The notes under the pieces were generated by a model. It was not told where the DNA came from, ran no database searches, and saw nothing but the letters and a program-made list of their open reading frames with translations. A DNA stretch of 64,000 bases from Caballeronia sp. TF1N1 (GTDB lineage Bacteria; Pseudomonadota; Gammaproteobacteria; Burkholderiales; Burkholderiaceae): contig NZ_CP084627.1 of assembly GCF_022878925.1 (NCBI RefSeq), forward strand, positions 620,001-684,000, in the 5' to 3' direction. Below are positions 33,877 through 43,536 of the stretch, one piece after another; positions within the stretch are counted from its first letter, which is position 1; every line of letters starts with the position of its first letter. The position numbers were made by a program, and so were the translations under genes.

Positions 33877-34845
33877 ATGCCCACCGTTGCCCTCGCGATC
33901 TTTCCCGGCGTGCAGGCGCTGGACGTAGCCGGCCCCGTCGATGTCTTCGCGGAAGCCAATATGTTCGTACCCGCCGCCGATGCCTACGCAATCACGCTCG
34001 TCGGCCCCGAAGCGCTTGCGGTGCGCGCATCGAACGGCACGCGGCTGTTGGCGGACGTCTCATGGCATGAAGCGCGCGGGCGCTACGACACGGCGCTCGT
34101 CGCGGGCGGTCCGGGTCTGCCTTTCGATGAACCCGATCCCGATCTCACCGCCTGGCTCGCCGATGTCGCCGCAAAATGCGAGCGGTACGGCTCGATCTGC
34201 ACGGGCGCGTTTGCGCTGGGTCACGCGGGTCTGCTCGACGGGCGCGGAGTGACCACGCACTGGCAGAATGCGCCGCGTCTGGCCGAGCGCTTTCCACAGG
34301 CGCGCGTGGAGCTGGATCGCATCTATATGCGCGATGGGCGGCTCGTGACGTCGGCCGGAGTGACGGCGGGTATCGATGTGGCGCTCGCGCTCGTCGCGGA
34401 AGATCACGGGCCGCGCGTGGCGCTCGCGGTGGCGAAGCGCCTCGTCGTGTTCGCGCAGCGGCGCGGCGGACAGTCGCAGTTCAGCCCTTATCTGAGCGCG
34501 CCTGCCGACGAGACATCGCCGGTGGCGAAAGTGCAGGGTTACGTGATGGAGCACATCGGCGAAAGGCTCGCAGTGTCGCAACTCGCAAAGGTCGCGGGCA
34601 TGAGCGAGCGCAATTTCGCGCGGGCCTTCGTGCAGCTCGCGCAGATGACGCCGCACGAGTTCGTCGAGCGCGCGCGGGTCGATGCTGCGCGCAACGCGCT
34701 CGAAAGCACGGATACGCCGCTCAAGACCGTGGCCTACGAATGCGGCTTCGGCACCGCGGACCGCATGCGCCTCGTGTTCATGCGGCGGCTCGGGGTATCG
34801 CCGAACGATTATCGGCTGAGCTTCAGGACACGCTTTTCAAAGTGA
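33877..34845 (+). CDS. GlxA-family AraC-type transcriptional regulator
   Basis: 322 residues: an N-terminal DJ-1/PfpI-like domain (IFPGVQALDVAGPVDVFAEA, GSICTGAFALGHAGLLDGR with the nucleophile-position Cys, TTHWQNA) and a C-terminal AraC double HTH (LAVSQLAKVAGMSERNFARAF, VAYECGFGTADRMRLVFMRR, cited in part). GlxA-type regulators often respond to nitrogen compounds. It diverges from the small-protein/HD-hydrolase pair, which are the likely targets; inducer unknown. Confidence 0.92.
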   Translation: MPTVALAIFPGVQALDVAGPVDVFAEANMFVPAADAYAITLVGPEALAVRASNGTRLLADVSWHEARGRYDTALVAGGPGLPFDEPDPDLTAWLADVAAKCERYGSICTGAFALGHAGLLDGRGVTTHWQNAPRLAERFPQARVELDRIYMRDGRLVTSAGVTAGIDVALALVAEDHGPRVALAVAKRLVVFAQRRGGQSQFSPYLSAPADETSPVAKVQGYVMEHIGERLAVSQLAKVAGMSERNFARAFVQLAQMTPHEFVERARVDAARNALESTDTPLKTVAYECGFGTADRMRLVFMRRLGVSPNDYRLSFRTRFSK

Positions 34846-34962
34846 TGGAACAGGCGTCGCCGTGCGTTCGTTAAAATTGGGATAACGAGGCGTGCCACTG
34901 TTGCGGCTTTTCTTGCTGCGGGCACGCTGCATCGCAAACTAAATCGACAGACGGAAGATCGA

Positions 34963-35460
34963 ATGACGACACAAGCGTCCCACGTGCAGGACCCCTTCGA
35001 GCGGCGCGCATTACTGCTGCATCTCGGCGATGTGCTGGAAACCGTGTTCTGCCTGAGTCAATGCGCCGATGACTATCCGAGCATCGCCGATGCGGTGCGT
35101 GGCACCGATGCGCTCGCGGACTTCACGCTGCTTGGCTTCGTCGCGGGCGACATGACGCCGCGCGAGTTCATCCGGCGCGCATCGGGCGCGTTTTTCGTGT
35201 GGCCGAAGGCGCTGCTCGACGAGACGCTCAATCGGCCGATGCTCGCGAATACCGTGCGTCACGATCTATTCGAAGACAACGCGAAAGGCTGGGATGCGTA
35301 TGTCGAGGAACGACGCCGCGAGGTGGCTTGGTTTGGCGAGGACTTGCCGGAGGCCGAGCAGAGCACAGCGTCATTGGACGCAGCCGAGTCCGGCAATTCA
35401 GCGAAGACGTCGCGGTATGCGACTTGGCCGTGGCCGGATAAGGCGAAGGATGCGTCATAG
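34963..35460 (+). CDS. Conserved-looking cytoplasmic protein of unknown function
   Basis: 165 residues, no signal peptide or membrane segment, with a mixed helical pattern (DPFERRALLLHLGDVLETVF, in part; REFIRRASGAFFVWPKALLD) and a low-complexity tail (ASLDAAESGNSAKTSR). GGAAGATCG precedes the ATG. I do not recognise a family. It stands alone between a regulator and a secreted small protein. Confidence 0.65.
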   Translation: MTTQASHVQDPFERRALLLHLGDVLETVFCLSQCADDYPSIADAVRGTDALADFTLLGFVAGDMTPREFIRRASGAFFVWPKALLDETLNRPMLANTVRHDLFEDNAKGWDAYVEERRREVAWFGEDLPEAEQSTASLDAAESGNSAKTSRYATWPWPDKAKDAS

Positions 35461-35576
35461 CGTGCCAAGCAATGGTCGATGGGGCGAGGACATTGGCAGC
35501 CTGTTCGTAACGCATCGAGGCGCGCGGGCCTATGGACACGTCCGCGTTCTGCGATCGTCCCAACCCCGCACGAAGC

Positions 35577-35858
35577 TCAGGGCTTCTTGCTCATACTGCC
35601 CGCGCCCGCATCCATTCCCAGGCCATTCGGCCGATCCGGCGCGGGTCCCTTTCCCGCCGAGGTCTTGCCCGGCGTCGTCTTGAGCGCATCGCTCGCCGAT
35701 GCCGCCGCTGCGGCAGGTGGCGTCGAGCTGTGTTCCTGATAAGCCGGAGTACTGTCGTAGTGCAGCTTGTTCGGTTGCTGGGCGCTTGCCACGACTGCGA
35801 TGGTGCCGCCGAGCAGTATCCCCGCCGTGCGGCTGAGTGCGCCGATTATCGGTTTCAT
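35577..35858 (-). CDS. Small exported proline/alanine-rich protein
   Basis: 93 residues from the ATG at 35858, preceded by GGGAGGCGA; an in-frame upstream ATG lacks such a site. The signal peptide ends near ASA-QQ. The mature part is short and disordered, with PPAAAAASASDALKTTPGKT (in part) and a Lys/Pro tail. No family recognised; likely periplasmic. Confidence 0.7.
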   Translation of the reverse strand: MKPIIGALSRTAGILLGGTIAVVASAQQPNKLHYDSTPAYQEHSSTPPAAAAASASDALKTTPGKTSAGKGPAPDRPNGLGMDAGAGSMSKKP

Positions 35859-36053
35859 GTATCGCCTCCCGTTGTTGTGCGCCTGACTGTAGCCAGCAAA
35901 CAACGGACCCGCGAACATAGCTTGTTCTCGCGCAAAGTCACCCGCAGGAGAGCAGACGACGGCGTCTTGCCTTGACGCGCATCAACGCCGGGCTGTGCTG
36001 CGCTCGGGACAATTCCTGTGCAGGACATCGATCCAGAACAGGGAAAACCAGCA

Positions 36054-36707
36054 ATGAAAACAGTGAAAGCAGGCATTAGCGCCATTGTCATGGCATGCGC
36101 GGCATTGTGCGCGGGCATGGCACACGCGGCGGAAGATTCGTCATCGAACGTTTCGATGGGCGGCATCCATGCAGGCGACGTGCTCGTGCGGTTGCGCGCC
36201 ATCAGCATCGAGCCGCAAGTGAGCGCGGGCGGCGCGCTCGGCACGCTCAACACCGACGTTAATAACTCCATCGTTCCCGAACTCGACTTCACCTATATGA
36301 TCCGCGACGACATCGGCGTCGAGCTGATTCTCGCGACCTCGCGGCATCAGGTGACATCGAGCATAGGCGGGCTCGGCGGCGTGGGCGTGTTGCCGCCGAC
36401 CTTGCTGTTGCAATACCACTTCAATCATGCGGGACGCGTGCGGCCCTATGTCGGCGCGGGTATCAACTACACGCTCTTCTACAACGACAAATTGAAAGCG
36501 GGCGACGCCGATGTCTCCATCAAGCACAGCAGCTTCGGCCCCGCGCTTCAGGCGGGCGTCGATGTGCAGGTCGCGAAGAATCTGTTCGTCAACGCGGACG
36601 TCAAGAAGATCTGGATGCGCACGAGCGCGTCGGCGGGCGGCGTCGATCTCGGCTCGCTCAAGATCGACCCGTGGGTGTTCGGCGTTGGCGTGGGCATGAA
36701 GTTCTGA
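36054..36707 (+). CDS. OmpW-family outer-membrane protein
   Basis: 217 residues from the ATG at 36054 (AGGGAAAA upstream). A signal peptide ends at AHA-AE. The mature part shows the OmpW pattern: AGDVLVRLRAISIEPQ, VPELDFTYMIRDDIGVELI, LPPTLLLQYHF, RPYVGAGINYTLFY and a C-terminal Phe after VGVGMKF. OmpW is an eight-stranded beta barrel with a hydrophobic pore, involved in passage of small hydrophobic molecules and stress responses. Confidence 0.93.
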   Translation: MKTVKAGISAIVMACAALCAGMAHAAEDSSSNVSMGGIHAGDVLVRLRAISIEPQVSAGGALGTLNTDVNNSIVPELDFTYMIRDDIGVELILATSRHQVTSSIGGLGGVGVLPPTLLLQYHFNHAGRVRPYVGAGINYTLFYNDKLKAGDADVSIKHSSFGPALQAGVDVQVAKNLFVNADVKKIWMRTSASAGGVDLGSLKIDPWVFGVGVGMKF

Positions 36708-36907
36708 GGGCAAAACAGGCGGCGACCGACCCGTTTTATCGAAAATTGGCGGATGAAGCCGGTGCTTCTGGCGTGGAACACTTTGCCGGCACGGTATTCT
36801 TGCAGCAGGCCCGGCGCAGACGCGCGCGGTCACCTGCCGCCTGAGGCCGGCGTGACCCCGTGCGAGCTGCAACGACTAATAACACCGCATCGGGGAAACG
36901 CAAGCCA

Positions 36908-37468
36908 ATGAGACCTTCCACTTACGCGGGATTCGCTTTGCTCGTCAGTTGTGGCGCGGCCTTCGCGCAACAACCGCTCGCCTTGCCCGGCCGCAGTCAG
37001 AGCACGGGGCAGCAGAGCGTCGACAACGCGGCCTGCTACGCCTATGCCAATCAGACGACCAAGGTCGTGATGGCGCGCGAGCCGCAGACCGCACCGAAGA
37101 ACAACGCCATCGAGACGCGCACGCTCGGGGCTCCGCGCCCGGTCGAGCCGCCGTTGCCGCCGGTTGCATCGGGCGCGCTGGCCGCGTCGGCGGCGCCGGC
37201 ATCGGGCGCATCCGCGACGATGGCGGGCCGGCCCGCAGGCGCTTCGGCGACGGTTGCCGCGGGCGCATCGGCGCCGATGGGCGCATCCGGAGCCGCGGTC
37301 GCTGCAGGTGCTTCGGGCGCATCGGGCGCCGTGGCGGCTTCGGGCGCATCGGATGCAAATTACGCCGAGATGAAAATGCCGCCGATGCCGCCGCCCGAGC
37401 CGCCAATGGTGCGCTACTGGCGCGCGTACGGCGAGTGCATGCAAAATCGCGGTTACTACGTTCGCTGA
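36908..37468 (+). CDS. Exported protein with an Ala/Gly/Ser-repeat linker
   Basis: 186 residues from the ATG at 36908. A signal peptide ends near AFA-QQ. Residues about 80-150 are low complexity, built of GAS/ASGA units (GASGASGAVAASGASDA in part), followed by a short proline stretch (MKMPPMPPPEPPMV) and a defined C-terminus, RYWRAYGECMQNRGYYVR. The C-terminal motif is likely a conserved anchor or binding element. I do not recognise a family; the repeat region may vary in length between strains. Confidence 0.7.
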   Translation: MRPSTYAGFALLVSCGAAFAQQPLALPGRSQSTGQQSVDNAACYAYANQTTKVVMAREPQTAPKNNAIETRTLGAPRPVEPPLPPVASGALAASAAPASGASATMAGRPAGASATVAAGASAPMGASGAAVAAGASGASGAVAASGASDANYAEMKMPPMPPPEPPMVRYWRAYGECMQNRGYYVR

Positions 37469-37704
37469 AGCCGAGGCCGCCGATGAGCGCATTCGCTCGA
37501 GTGCGCTCGTTGCATCGGCTAATGCAGGGTGCTTGCCGCGCTCGTGGCTATACGGCTGAAGACGGTGAAAGAGCATTCAACTCTTGCGGACGCGGCCAGA
37601 CAACACGGCCCAGGCAGTCTGCATCTTGCGACCTACGCTCATAACGAACGCGCCCGAGGGCCAAGCGATTAGAATCTCCTTGCAGCGCAAAACGGAGACT
37701 TCAG

Positions 37705-38109
37705 ATGAACGCCATGACGTCCCTTCACGAAGGCCAATGCGCGTGCGGCGCGGTGCGCCTTGCGGTCTTCGCGCGGCCGCTGCAAGTCAATCTCTGCCAC
37801 TGCATGACATGCCGCCGCATTCACGGCGCGCCGTTCGGCGTCTATGCCATCTTCGAGCGCGACGCCGTGCAGATCACGGGCGATACCGTCGCGTGGCAAA
37901 GCTCGGAGACCGGGCATCGGCATCATTGCCTGACGTGCGGCTCGCCGATCTATCTGGCCTTCGACGGCGTGCCGGAAATCGAAGTGCCAACCGGCATCTT
38001 CGACGAAACCGGCCTCTTTCCGCCCACTTACGAAATCTGGTGCAAAAACGCCGAGCCGTGGCACGACGCGCAGGGCAGGCCGCGCTTCGCACGCGGCCGA
38101 CAGAAGTAG
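37705..38109 (+). CDS. GFA-family (glutathione-dependent formaldehyde-activating/CENP-V) zinc protein
   Basis: 134 residues with the GFA zinc ligands: GQCACGAVR (CxC), NLCHCMTCRRIHGAPFGVYA (CHCxxC, cited here at 20 residues) and HHCLTCGSPIY (CxxCGS). Family members include glutathione-formaldehyde-activating enzymes and many of unknown activity. GGAGACTTCAG precedes the ATG at 37705. It converges on an alcohol dehydrogenase gene that ends 4 bases away, a position without obvious functional link. Confidence 0.9.
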   Translation: MNAMTSLHEGQCACGAVRLAVFARPLQVNLCHCMTCRRIHGAPFGVYAIFERDAVQITGDTVAWQSSETGHRHHCLTCGSPIYLAFDGVPEIEVPTGIFDETGLFPPTYEIWCKNAEPWHDAQGRPRFARGRQK

Positions 38110-38113
38110 TTCA

Positions 38114-39124
38114 TCAGCACTCGACGATTGCCTTCACCACGCCCGCCTTCGGGTCGAGTAGCGACGAGAAGCGCTCGGGCACGTCGGCGAGCGTGAGCCG
38201 GTGGGTGTTGAGCGCATCGGTCGGCACTTCGCCGCGACGCATGGCATCGAGCACGGTCTCGAAGTCCTCGGGCGTTGCGTTGCGGCTCGCGAGCAAGGTT
38301 GCTTCGCGCTTGTGAAACTCGGGATCGGCGAACGAGATGCGGTCCGGCACGATGGACACCAGCACGTACTTGCCGCCATGCGCGATGAATTCGAAGCCGC
38401 GTTCCATTGCGCGCGAGTTGCCCGTGGCATCGAAGACGACATCGAAGAATTCGCCGTTGGTGAGGCTCGACAACTCTTCCTTGTCGCGCTCGCCGATTTG
38501 CACGGTCGCGTCCGCCTTCAACTCGCGGCGGCAGAAGTTCAGGCGATCTTCACGCGTGTCGAGCGCGGTCACGTTTGCGCCGCGCAGACGCGCAAAGGTG
38601 ATCGCCGCCATGCCGATCGGCCCCGTGCCGACGACCAGCACGCGTTGTCCCGACTGCACATCCGCGCGACGCACCGCATGCGCGCCGATCGCGAGGAATT
38701 CCACCATCGCGGCCTGATCGAGCGTGACGCCTTCGGCCTTGTGGACGAATTGCGCGGGGAGGTTCAGATACTCCGTGAACGCGCCGTCGCGATGCACGCC
38801 GAGCACCTGAATGTTCACGCAGCAATTGGTTTTGCCCTGGCGGCATGCAATGCACTTGCTGCACGACAGATAGGGCATGACATAGACGGTGTCGCCCGCC
38901 TTGAGTCCGCTCGATGCATCCGCCTCTTCGATCACGCCGGAGAGTTCATGCCCCATCACGCGCGGATACGACAAGAACGGCTGATTGCCGGTGAAGATAT
39001 GCAAGTCGGTCCCGCACACGCCGACGCGCTTCACGCGCAGCAGCACTTCGTTGTCGCCGCGCGCGGGCTTCTCGCGCTGTTCGGCCTTGAGGGTTCCGGG
39101 GGTTTCGCAGATGACGGTCAGCAT
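38114..39124 (-). CDS. Zinc-dependent medium-chain dehydrogenase, LgoD/YjjN-like
   Basis: 336 residues from the ATG at 39124. Catalytic zinc site in VGVCGTDLHIFTGNQPF and GHELSGVIEE; structural zinc site in CSKCIACRQGKTNCC; NAD site VVGTGPIGMAAI. The segments GNQPFLSYPRVMGHE, HKREATLLASRNATPEDF strongly recall E. coli L-galactonate 5-dehydrogenase (LgoD/YjjN), so a sugar-acid or polyol substrate is likely. The frame extends upstream, but AAAGAGACACGCC supports this start. No other sugar-acid gene lies beside it. Confidence 0.88.
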   Translation of the reverse strand: MLTVICETPGTLKAEQREKPARGDNEVLLRVKRVGVCGTDLHIFTGNQPFLSYPRVMGHELSGVIEEADASSGLKAGDTVYVMPYLSCSKCIACRQGKTNCCVNIQVLGVHRDGAFTEYLNLPAQFVHKAEGVTLDQAAMVEFLAIGAHAVRRADVQSGQRVLVVGTGPIGMAAITFARLRGANVTALDTREDRLNFCRRELKADATVQIGERDKEELSSLTNGEFFDVVFDATGNSRAMERGFEFIAHGGKYVLVSIVPDRISFADPEFHKREATLLASRNATPEDFETVLDAMRRGEVPTDALNTHRLTLADVPERFSSLLDPKAGVVKAIVEC

Positions 39125-39300
39125 GGCGTGTCTCTTTATGTGGTTTGTGTGGGGGCGACAGCGCATTAATTTAGCGATACGCGGCGATCTGGTCAAGCCA
39201 ATTTGATATTCGATAAAGTGGTAAGGCCGGATTGTGCGTGAGCGCGGCGGCGCGTTTCGCCTTATATTCTGAGCATCTCAATAAGGTTTCAGGACGGCAC

Positions 39301-40119
39301 GTGCTTGCACTTCAGGATTTTGTCGAGCGGCATCCGCGGCTATTCGTGCTGTCGGGCGCGGGTATCAGCACCGAGTCGGGTATTCCCTGTTATCGCGATC
39401 GCGAGGGCCAGCGCACGGGCCGTCAGCCGATTCTGCTGAAAGAGTTTCTAGGCAACGACTACGCGCGCCGCCGTTACTGGGCGCGCAGCCTGATTGGCTG
39501 GCCGGTGGTGGCGGATGCGCAACCGAACGCGGCGCATCACGCCGTGCGGGCGCTGGCGGCGCGTTCGCGGGTGCATCGGCTGGTGACGCAGAATGTCGAT
39601 GGCTTGCATACGCGTGCTGGAAATCCCGATGTCATCGAGCTGCACGGCAATCTCGGCCGCGTGCGCTGCATGGCTTGCGGCGCGGCGCTTACGCGCGTGG
39701 CGGTGCAGCGGATGCTGGAAGAAGCGAACCCGGACTTTACGAATTACACGGCGCCATCGGTGCCGGATGGCGATGCGCAAATCGAGAACATCGACTTCGC
39801 TTCGTTCAATGTGCCGGGCTGCACGCGTTGTGGCGGCGTGCTCAAGCCGGACGTGGTGTTCTTCGGCGAGAGCGTGCCGCGCGCGCTGGTGCAGGACGCG
39901 GCAAGCTCGCTCGAAGCCGCCGACGCGATGCTCGTGCTCGGGTCATCGTTGATGGTGTATTCGGGCTATCGATTCTGCGAATGGGCGGCGAAGAGCGGCA
40001 AGCCGATTGCGGCGATCAATATCGGCAAGACGCGCGCGGATGCATTGCTTGCGTTGAAGGTCGAGGCGCCTTGTTCGGAGACGCTCGAGGCGTTGATCGA
40101 GGGGTTGGATGGGGGGTGA
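39301..40119 (+). CDS. Sir2-family NAD-dependent protein deacylase
   Basis: 272 residues from the GTG at 39301 (AGGACGGCAC upstream); an upstream TTG lacks a site. NAD-binding LSGAGISTESGIPCYRD, TQNVDGLHTRAG, the catalytic His of ELHGNL, and the zinc ribbon CMACGA ... CTRCGG, with PDVVFFGE and GSSLMVYSG. All sirtuin hallmarks are intact. It removes acyl groups from protein lysines, producing nicotinamide and O-acyl-ADP-ribose. A shared terminator separates it from a convergent aminotransferase. Confidence 0.95.
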   Translation: MLALQDFVERHPRLFVLSGAGISTESGIPCYRDREGQRTGRQPILLKEFLGNDYARRRYWARSLIGWPVVADAQPNAAHHAVRALAARSRVHRLVTQNVDGLHTRAGNPDVIELHGNLGRVRCMACGAALTRVAVQRMLEEANPDFTNYTAPSVPDGDAQIENIDFASFNVPGCTRCGGVLKPDVVFFGESVPRALVQDAASSLEAADAMLVLGSSLMVYSGYRFCEWAAKSGKPIAAINIGKTRADALLALKVEAPCSETLEALIEGLDGG

Positions 40120-40121
40120 GC

Positions 40122-40153
40122 GGGGACGCTCGATGCGTTGAACGAGCGTCCCC
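40122..40153. terminator. Bidirectional hairpin between convergent genes
   Basis: GGGGACGCTC (40122-40131) pairs exactly with GAGCGTCCCC (40144-40153) in the 44-base gap between the sirtuin and aminotransferase stop codons. No long T-run on either strand. Confidence 0.6.
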
Positions 40154-40163
40154 ACGTATCCAC

Positions 40164-41408
40164 TCAGCCCGCTTCACCCGCCATCGAATCAATCCCCTCC
40201 AGCAACCTCTCCGCCTGCTCCATCCGCGTAAAAATCCCCGGCGTCACACGCACGACATCGCTTGCATCCGGAATCGGCCGCGCGACCGTGAACACGCCAA
40301 ACCTGTCCTTCAACGTCTTCACGATGACATCGCTCGCCAGTCCTTCGATGCGAAACGCAGTGATACCCGCCGTCATCGATGCATCCGCTGGCGTCATGAT
40401 CCGCACGCCCGGCAGCGCGCGCGCCGGTTCGGCCCAGGCGTCGCGCAAGGCCCGCAGACGCGCTTCCTTCGAGCGCGCGCCAATGCGCTGATGCAACTCC
40501 AGCGCCGCCGGCAACGTGAGCCAAGCCGCGAAGTTCGGCGAACCCGTGTGCACGCGCGAACGGATATCGTCGGCGGGCCAGGTCGTATCGCCGAGATAAG
40601 GGTCGATTGAACCGAGACGCTCTTTCTTGATGTAGATCGCCCCGCAACCGAGCGGCGCCCCGATCCACTTGTGCAGATTCAACGCGACAAACGGCGCGTC
40701 GAGCGTCGGCACGTCGAAGTCGAGCATGCCCCAGGAATGCGCGGCATCGACGATCACGTCTGCGCCCGCAGCTTTCGCGAGCGCCGCGATCTCGCGAACC
40801 GGCGGCACCAGCCCCGTCGCAAAACAGACATGCGACAGCAGCACGAGCTTCGTGCGCGGATGCGCTTTCAACGCCGACGTGTAAGCGTCGAGCACGGCCT
40901 CGCGCGTGGCAGGCTCGGGCATCGTCATGCGCACCGGCTCGACGCCGCGCCGTTCGCGCAGCCATTCCATCGCATCGCGTCCGCACGGGTAGTCGAGGTT
41001 GCTGTAGAGCACGGTATCGCCCGGTTCGAGGCCGTTATAGCCGCTGATGAGCGCAAGCAGCGCCTCGGTCGCGTTGCGCGTGAGCTCGATTTCATCGGCG
41101 GAACAGCCCATGGCGCCAGCAAGACGCTGACGCAAGCCATCGTGGATCGTCATCCAGTGAGGACGCACGAGCAGCGTGGTTTCGTGGTTCAGGCGATCGA
41201 TCCAATAATGGAACATTGACTTCACCGGCTCGGCCATGGCGCCCCAGTAGCCGTTTTCCAGATTGATCAGGTCGTCGGACTGTCTATACAGCCCGCGCAC
41301 CGCGTCCCACCAGTCTTCGGCATGAGCGATGTTCGTGGCAGGCGCGACGGGTAACGCGGCCAGGGCGGCGTTGAATTCAGGCGTGCGGAAGTCGAGATGT
41401 TCGGTCAT
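40164..41408 (-). CDS. Aminotransferase class V-fold PLP enzyme
   Basis: 414 residues of the class V group: LENGYWGAMAEPV, TRNATEALLALISGY (phosphate contact), DAAHSWGMLDFD (Asp and His binding PLP), LNLHKWIGAPLGCG with the Schiff-base Lys. The overall form is like isopenicillin N epimerase/cysteine-desulfurase-like proteins of unknown specificity. No SufE or IscU partner is nearby, so an iron-sulfur role is unlikely. Monocistronic. Confidence 0.9.
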   Translation of the reverse strand: MTEHLDFRTPEFNAALAALPVAPATNIAHAEDWWDAVRGLYRQSDDLINLENGYWGAMAEPVKSMFHYWIDRLNHETTLLVRPHWMTIHDGLRQRLAGAMGCSADEIELTRNATEALLALISGYNGLEPGDTVLYSNLDYPCGRDAMEWLRERRGVEPVRMTMPEPATREAVLDAYTSALKAHPRTKLVLLSHVCFATGLVPPVREIAALAKAAGADVIVDAAHSWGMLDFDVPTLDAPFVALNLHKWIGAPLGCGAIYIKKERLGSIDPYLGDTTWPADDIRSRVHTGSPNFAAWLTLPAALELHQRIGARSKEARLRALRDAWAEPARALPGVRIMTPADASMTAGITAFRIEGLASDVIVKTLKDRFGVFTVARPIPDASDVVRVTPGIFTRMEQAERLLEGIDSMAGEAG

Positions 41409-41672
41409 CGGTCTTTTGATCGCGTGAGGAGCACCAAGTATCGCCGATGAAGTATCGATTGGACAAAGTTACCGCCGTTGCGACGAAGGTATGGACAAAA
41501 TGCCGACTAATCGTATTTCCGCCCCTTCAGACTTCGCAACCGCCCGCCGTAATAGTTCCTAGAGCGCCAAGCCCCGGATGAGGGCAAACGTTCGCTTGTA
41601 CGCCGCGCAAGGCGCACGAGTCGAACATACGACGCCGAAACAGTTCCACGAACTGACTGAGAGAACCTTCAA

Positions 41673-43376
41673 ATGAACCTTAGAAACATCACGATCAAGA
41701 ACAAACTGGTCGCCGGCTTCGGCATTCTTGCCGTCCTCGTGGTGCTCGTCGCAGGCATGTCGCTGCGCTCGCTTTCCCAGGCGACCGACGGCTTCGCGAA
41801 CTACGTCAACGGCATCAACGCGCGCGCCGATGTGGCCAGTCAGTTGCGCACCGCGGTCGATCGCCGCGCCATTGCCGCACGCAATCTCGTGCTCGTCAGC
41901 AAGCCCGCCGATCTCGAACTGGAAAAAGCCCAGGTCACGCGCGCTCACGAAGACGTGCAGGCGCGCCTGAAACAACTCAAGGACATGATCGCCTCGGCGA
42001 GCGACACGAGCGAGAAGGCCCGTGGCCTCGTCGCCGAAATGGCGCGCGTGGAAGGCTTGTACGGCCCGGTGGCGACGGATATCGTCGGCCTCGCGCTCGC
42101 CGGCAAGCACGACCAGGCGATCTCCAAGATGGACGACGAATGCCGTCCTCTGCTCGCCCAACTGGTCAAGGCCACCGACGACTACGCGAGCTACACGGCC
42201 ACGCGTCGCGAAGAGATCGTGCGTGATTTCGAAGCTCAGTACGAAATGCAGCGCAACGTGCTGATCGCGCTGTGCTCGTTCGCCACGCTGTTCGCGGTGG
42301 CTGCGGGCTTTGCGATCACGCGTTCGATCACCCGGCCTATCGAGGACGCAGTCGAGATCGCGCAAACCGTGGCGCGTGGCGACTTGCGCAGCACGATCAT
42401 CGCCGATTCGAAGGACGAGACTGGCGACTTGCTGCGTGCGCTTGCCGAGATGAACGAACGCCTGACCGAAACCGTGAGCCGTGTGCGCGACAGCAGCGGC
42501 GCGGTGGGCGGCGCCGCCAAGGAGCTGGCCACAGGCAACACGGACCTGAGCCAGCGCACCGAAGAGCAGGCGGCGTCGTTGCAGGAAACGGCGGCGAGCA
42601 TGGAGCAATTGACGTCCACGGTGCGCCAGAATGCCGACAACGCGCATCAGGCGAGTTCGCTCGCGTCGAATGCCTCGAATGTCGCGCGAAAGGGCAGCGA
42701 TGTGGTCGGTCGCGTGGTCGACACCATGCACGGCATCAGCAACAGCTCGTCGAAGATCGCGGAGATCACGGGCATCATCGAAGGCATCGCTTTCCAGACC
42801 AACATTCTGGCGCTCAACGCGGCCGTTGAAGCGGCGCGCGCGGGTGAACAGGGACGCGGCTTTGCGGTCGTGGCAAGCGAAGTGCGCAGCCTCGCGCAGC
42901 GCTCGTCGTCGGCGGCGAAGGAGATCAAGGAACTGATCGCCGATTCCGTCGAAAAGGTGAAGGACGGCTCGGCACTCGCGAGCGAAGCCGGTACGACCAT
43001 GACCGAAGTGACACAGGCCGTGGCTCAGGTGACCGACATCATGTCGGAGATCGCGGCGGCATCGGCGGAGCAGGGACGCGGCATCGAGCAGGTGAATCAG
43101 GCGATCACGCAGATGGACGAGGTCACGCAACAGAACGCGGCGCTCGTCGAGGAAGCCGCGGCCGCATCGCAGGCGCTGGAAGAGCAGGGCCGTCGCCTGA
43201 ACGAAGTCATGGCGTTCTTCGTGGTCGAAGGCGGTGGTGTTGCGCCCCGGTCGTACGCGCCTGCCGTGCCCGTGGCGCGTACTGCCGCGCGCGTTGCCGC
43301 ACCCGCGCGTACGCGGCGTGCCGCGCCCGTGGCGACCGCTGCGGCGACGCATGGCGATGAGTGGAGTTCGTTCTGA
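41673..43376 (+). CDS. Methyl-accepting chemotaxis protein
   Basis: 567 residues: membrane helix 1 (about 12-31), a periplasmic four-helix ligand domain (about 32-190), helix 2 (about 193-212), HAMP, and a cytoplasmic signalling domain with the hairpin tip [20 protein letters not shown] (20 residues). The tail ends in EWSSF, which fits the W-x-x-F pentapeptide that tethers CheR/CheB in E. coli Tsr (NWETF). It senses a ligand in the periplasm and controls flagellar CheA. The ligand cannot be inferred; no chemotaxis genes are adjacent. Confidence 0.95.
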   Translation: MNLRNITIKNKLVAGFGILAVLVVLVAGMSLRSLSQATDGFANYVNGINARADVASQLRTAVDRRAIAARNLVLVSKPADLELEKAQVTRAHEDVQARLKQLKDMIASASDTSEKARGLVAEMARVEGLYGPVATDIVGLALAGKHDQAISKMDDECRPLLAQLVKATDDYASYTATRREEIVRDFEAQYEMQRNVLIALCSFATLFAVAAGFAITRSITRPIEDAVEIAQTVARGDLRSTIIADSKDETGDLLRALAEMNERLTETVSRVRDSSGAVGGAAKELATGNTDLSQRTEEQAASLQETAASMEQLTSTVRQNADNAHQASSLASNASNVARKGSDVVGRVVDTMHGISNSSSKIAEITGIIEGIAFQTNILALNAAVEAARAGEQGRGFAVVASEVRSLAQRSSSAAKEIKELIADSVEKVKDGSALASEAGTTMTEVTQAVAQVTDIMSEIAAASAEQGRGIEQVNQAITQMDEVTQQNAALVEEAAAASQALEEQGRRLNEVMAFFVVEGGGVAPRSYAPAVPVARTAARVAAPARTRRAAPVATAAATHGDEWSSF

Positions 43377-43424
43377 CCGATCGCGCGCAGTAGCGCGTTG
43401 AAGCTGCGTCGGACCGATGCCGTG

Positions 43425-43453
43425 CGTAGCGGCGTCGAACGAACGCCGCTACG
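43425..43453. repeat. Hairpin after the chemoreceptor gene
   Basis: CGTAGCGGCG (43425-43434) pairs exactly with CGCCGCTACG (43444-43453) with a 9-base loop. Part of it, TCGAACGAA then GCCGCTACG, recurs at about 11155-11173 beside the LysR gene, so this may be a small dispersed repeat as well as a terminator. Confidence 0.45.
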
Positions 43454-43536
43454 GCTTTGAAGCGTGCTTACTTCGATACGACGAACTTGCAAGCGGCCTG
43501 CAGCGGCGCAAACCTCACGCCGCTGCCTGCCAAGCA

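Noticed and set aside
41440..41530. Sigma-28 flagellar promoter upstream of the chemoreceptor
   Set aside because: GCCGA-like segments are present, but no TAAA element lies at the required 15-base spacing.
41559..43352. A 597-residue minus-strand frame opposite the chemoreceptor gene
   Set aside because: Arg/His/Leu-rich, no motifs, and fully opposite a gene with intact MCP domains.
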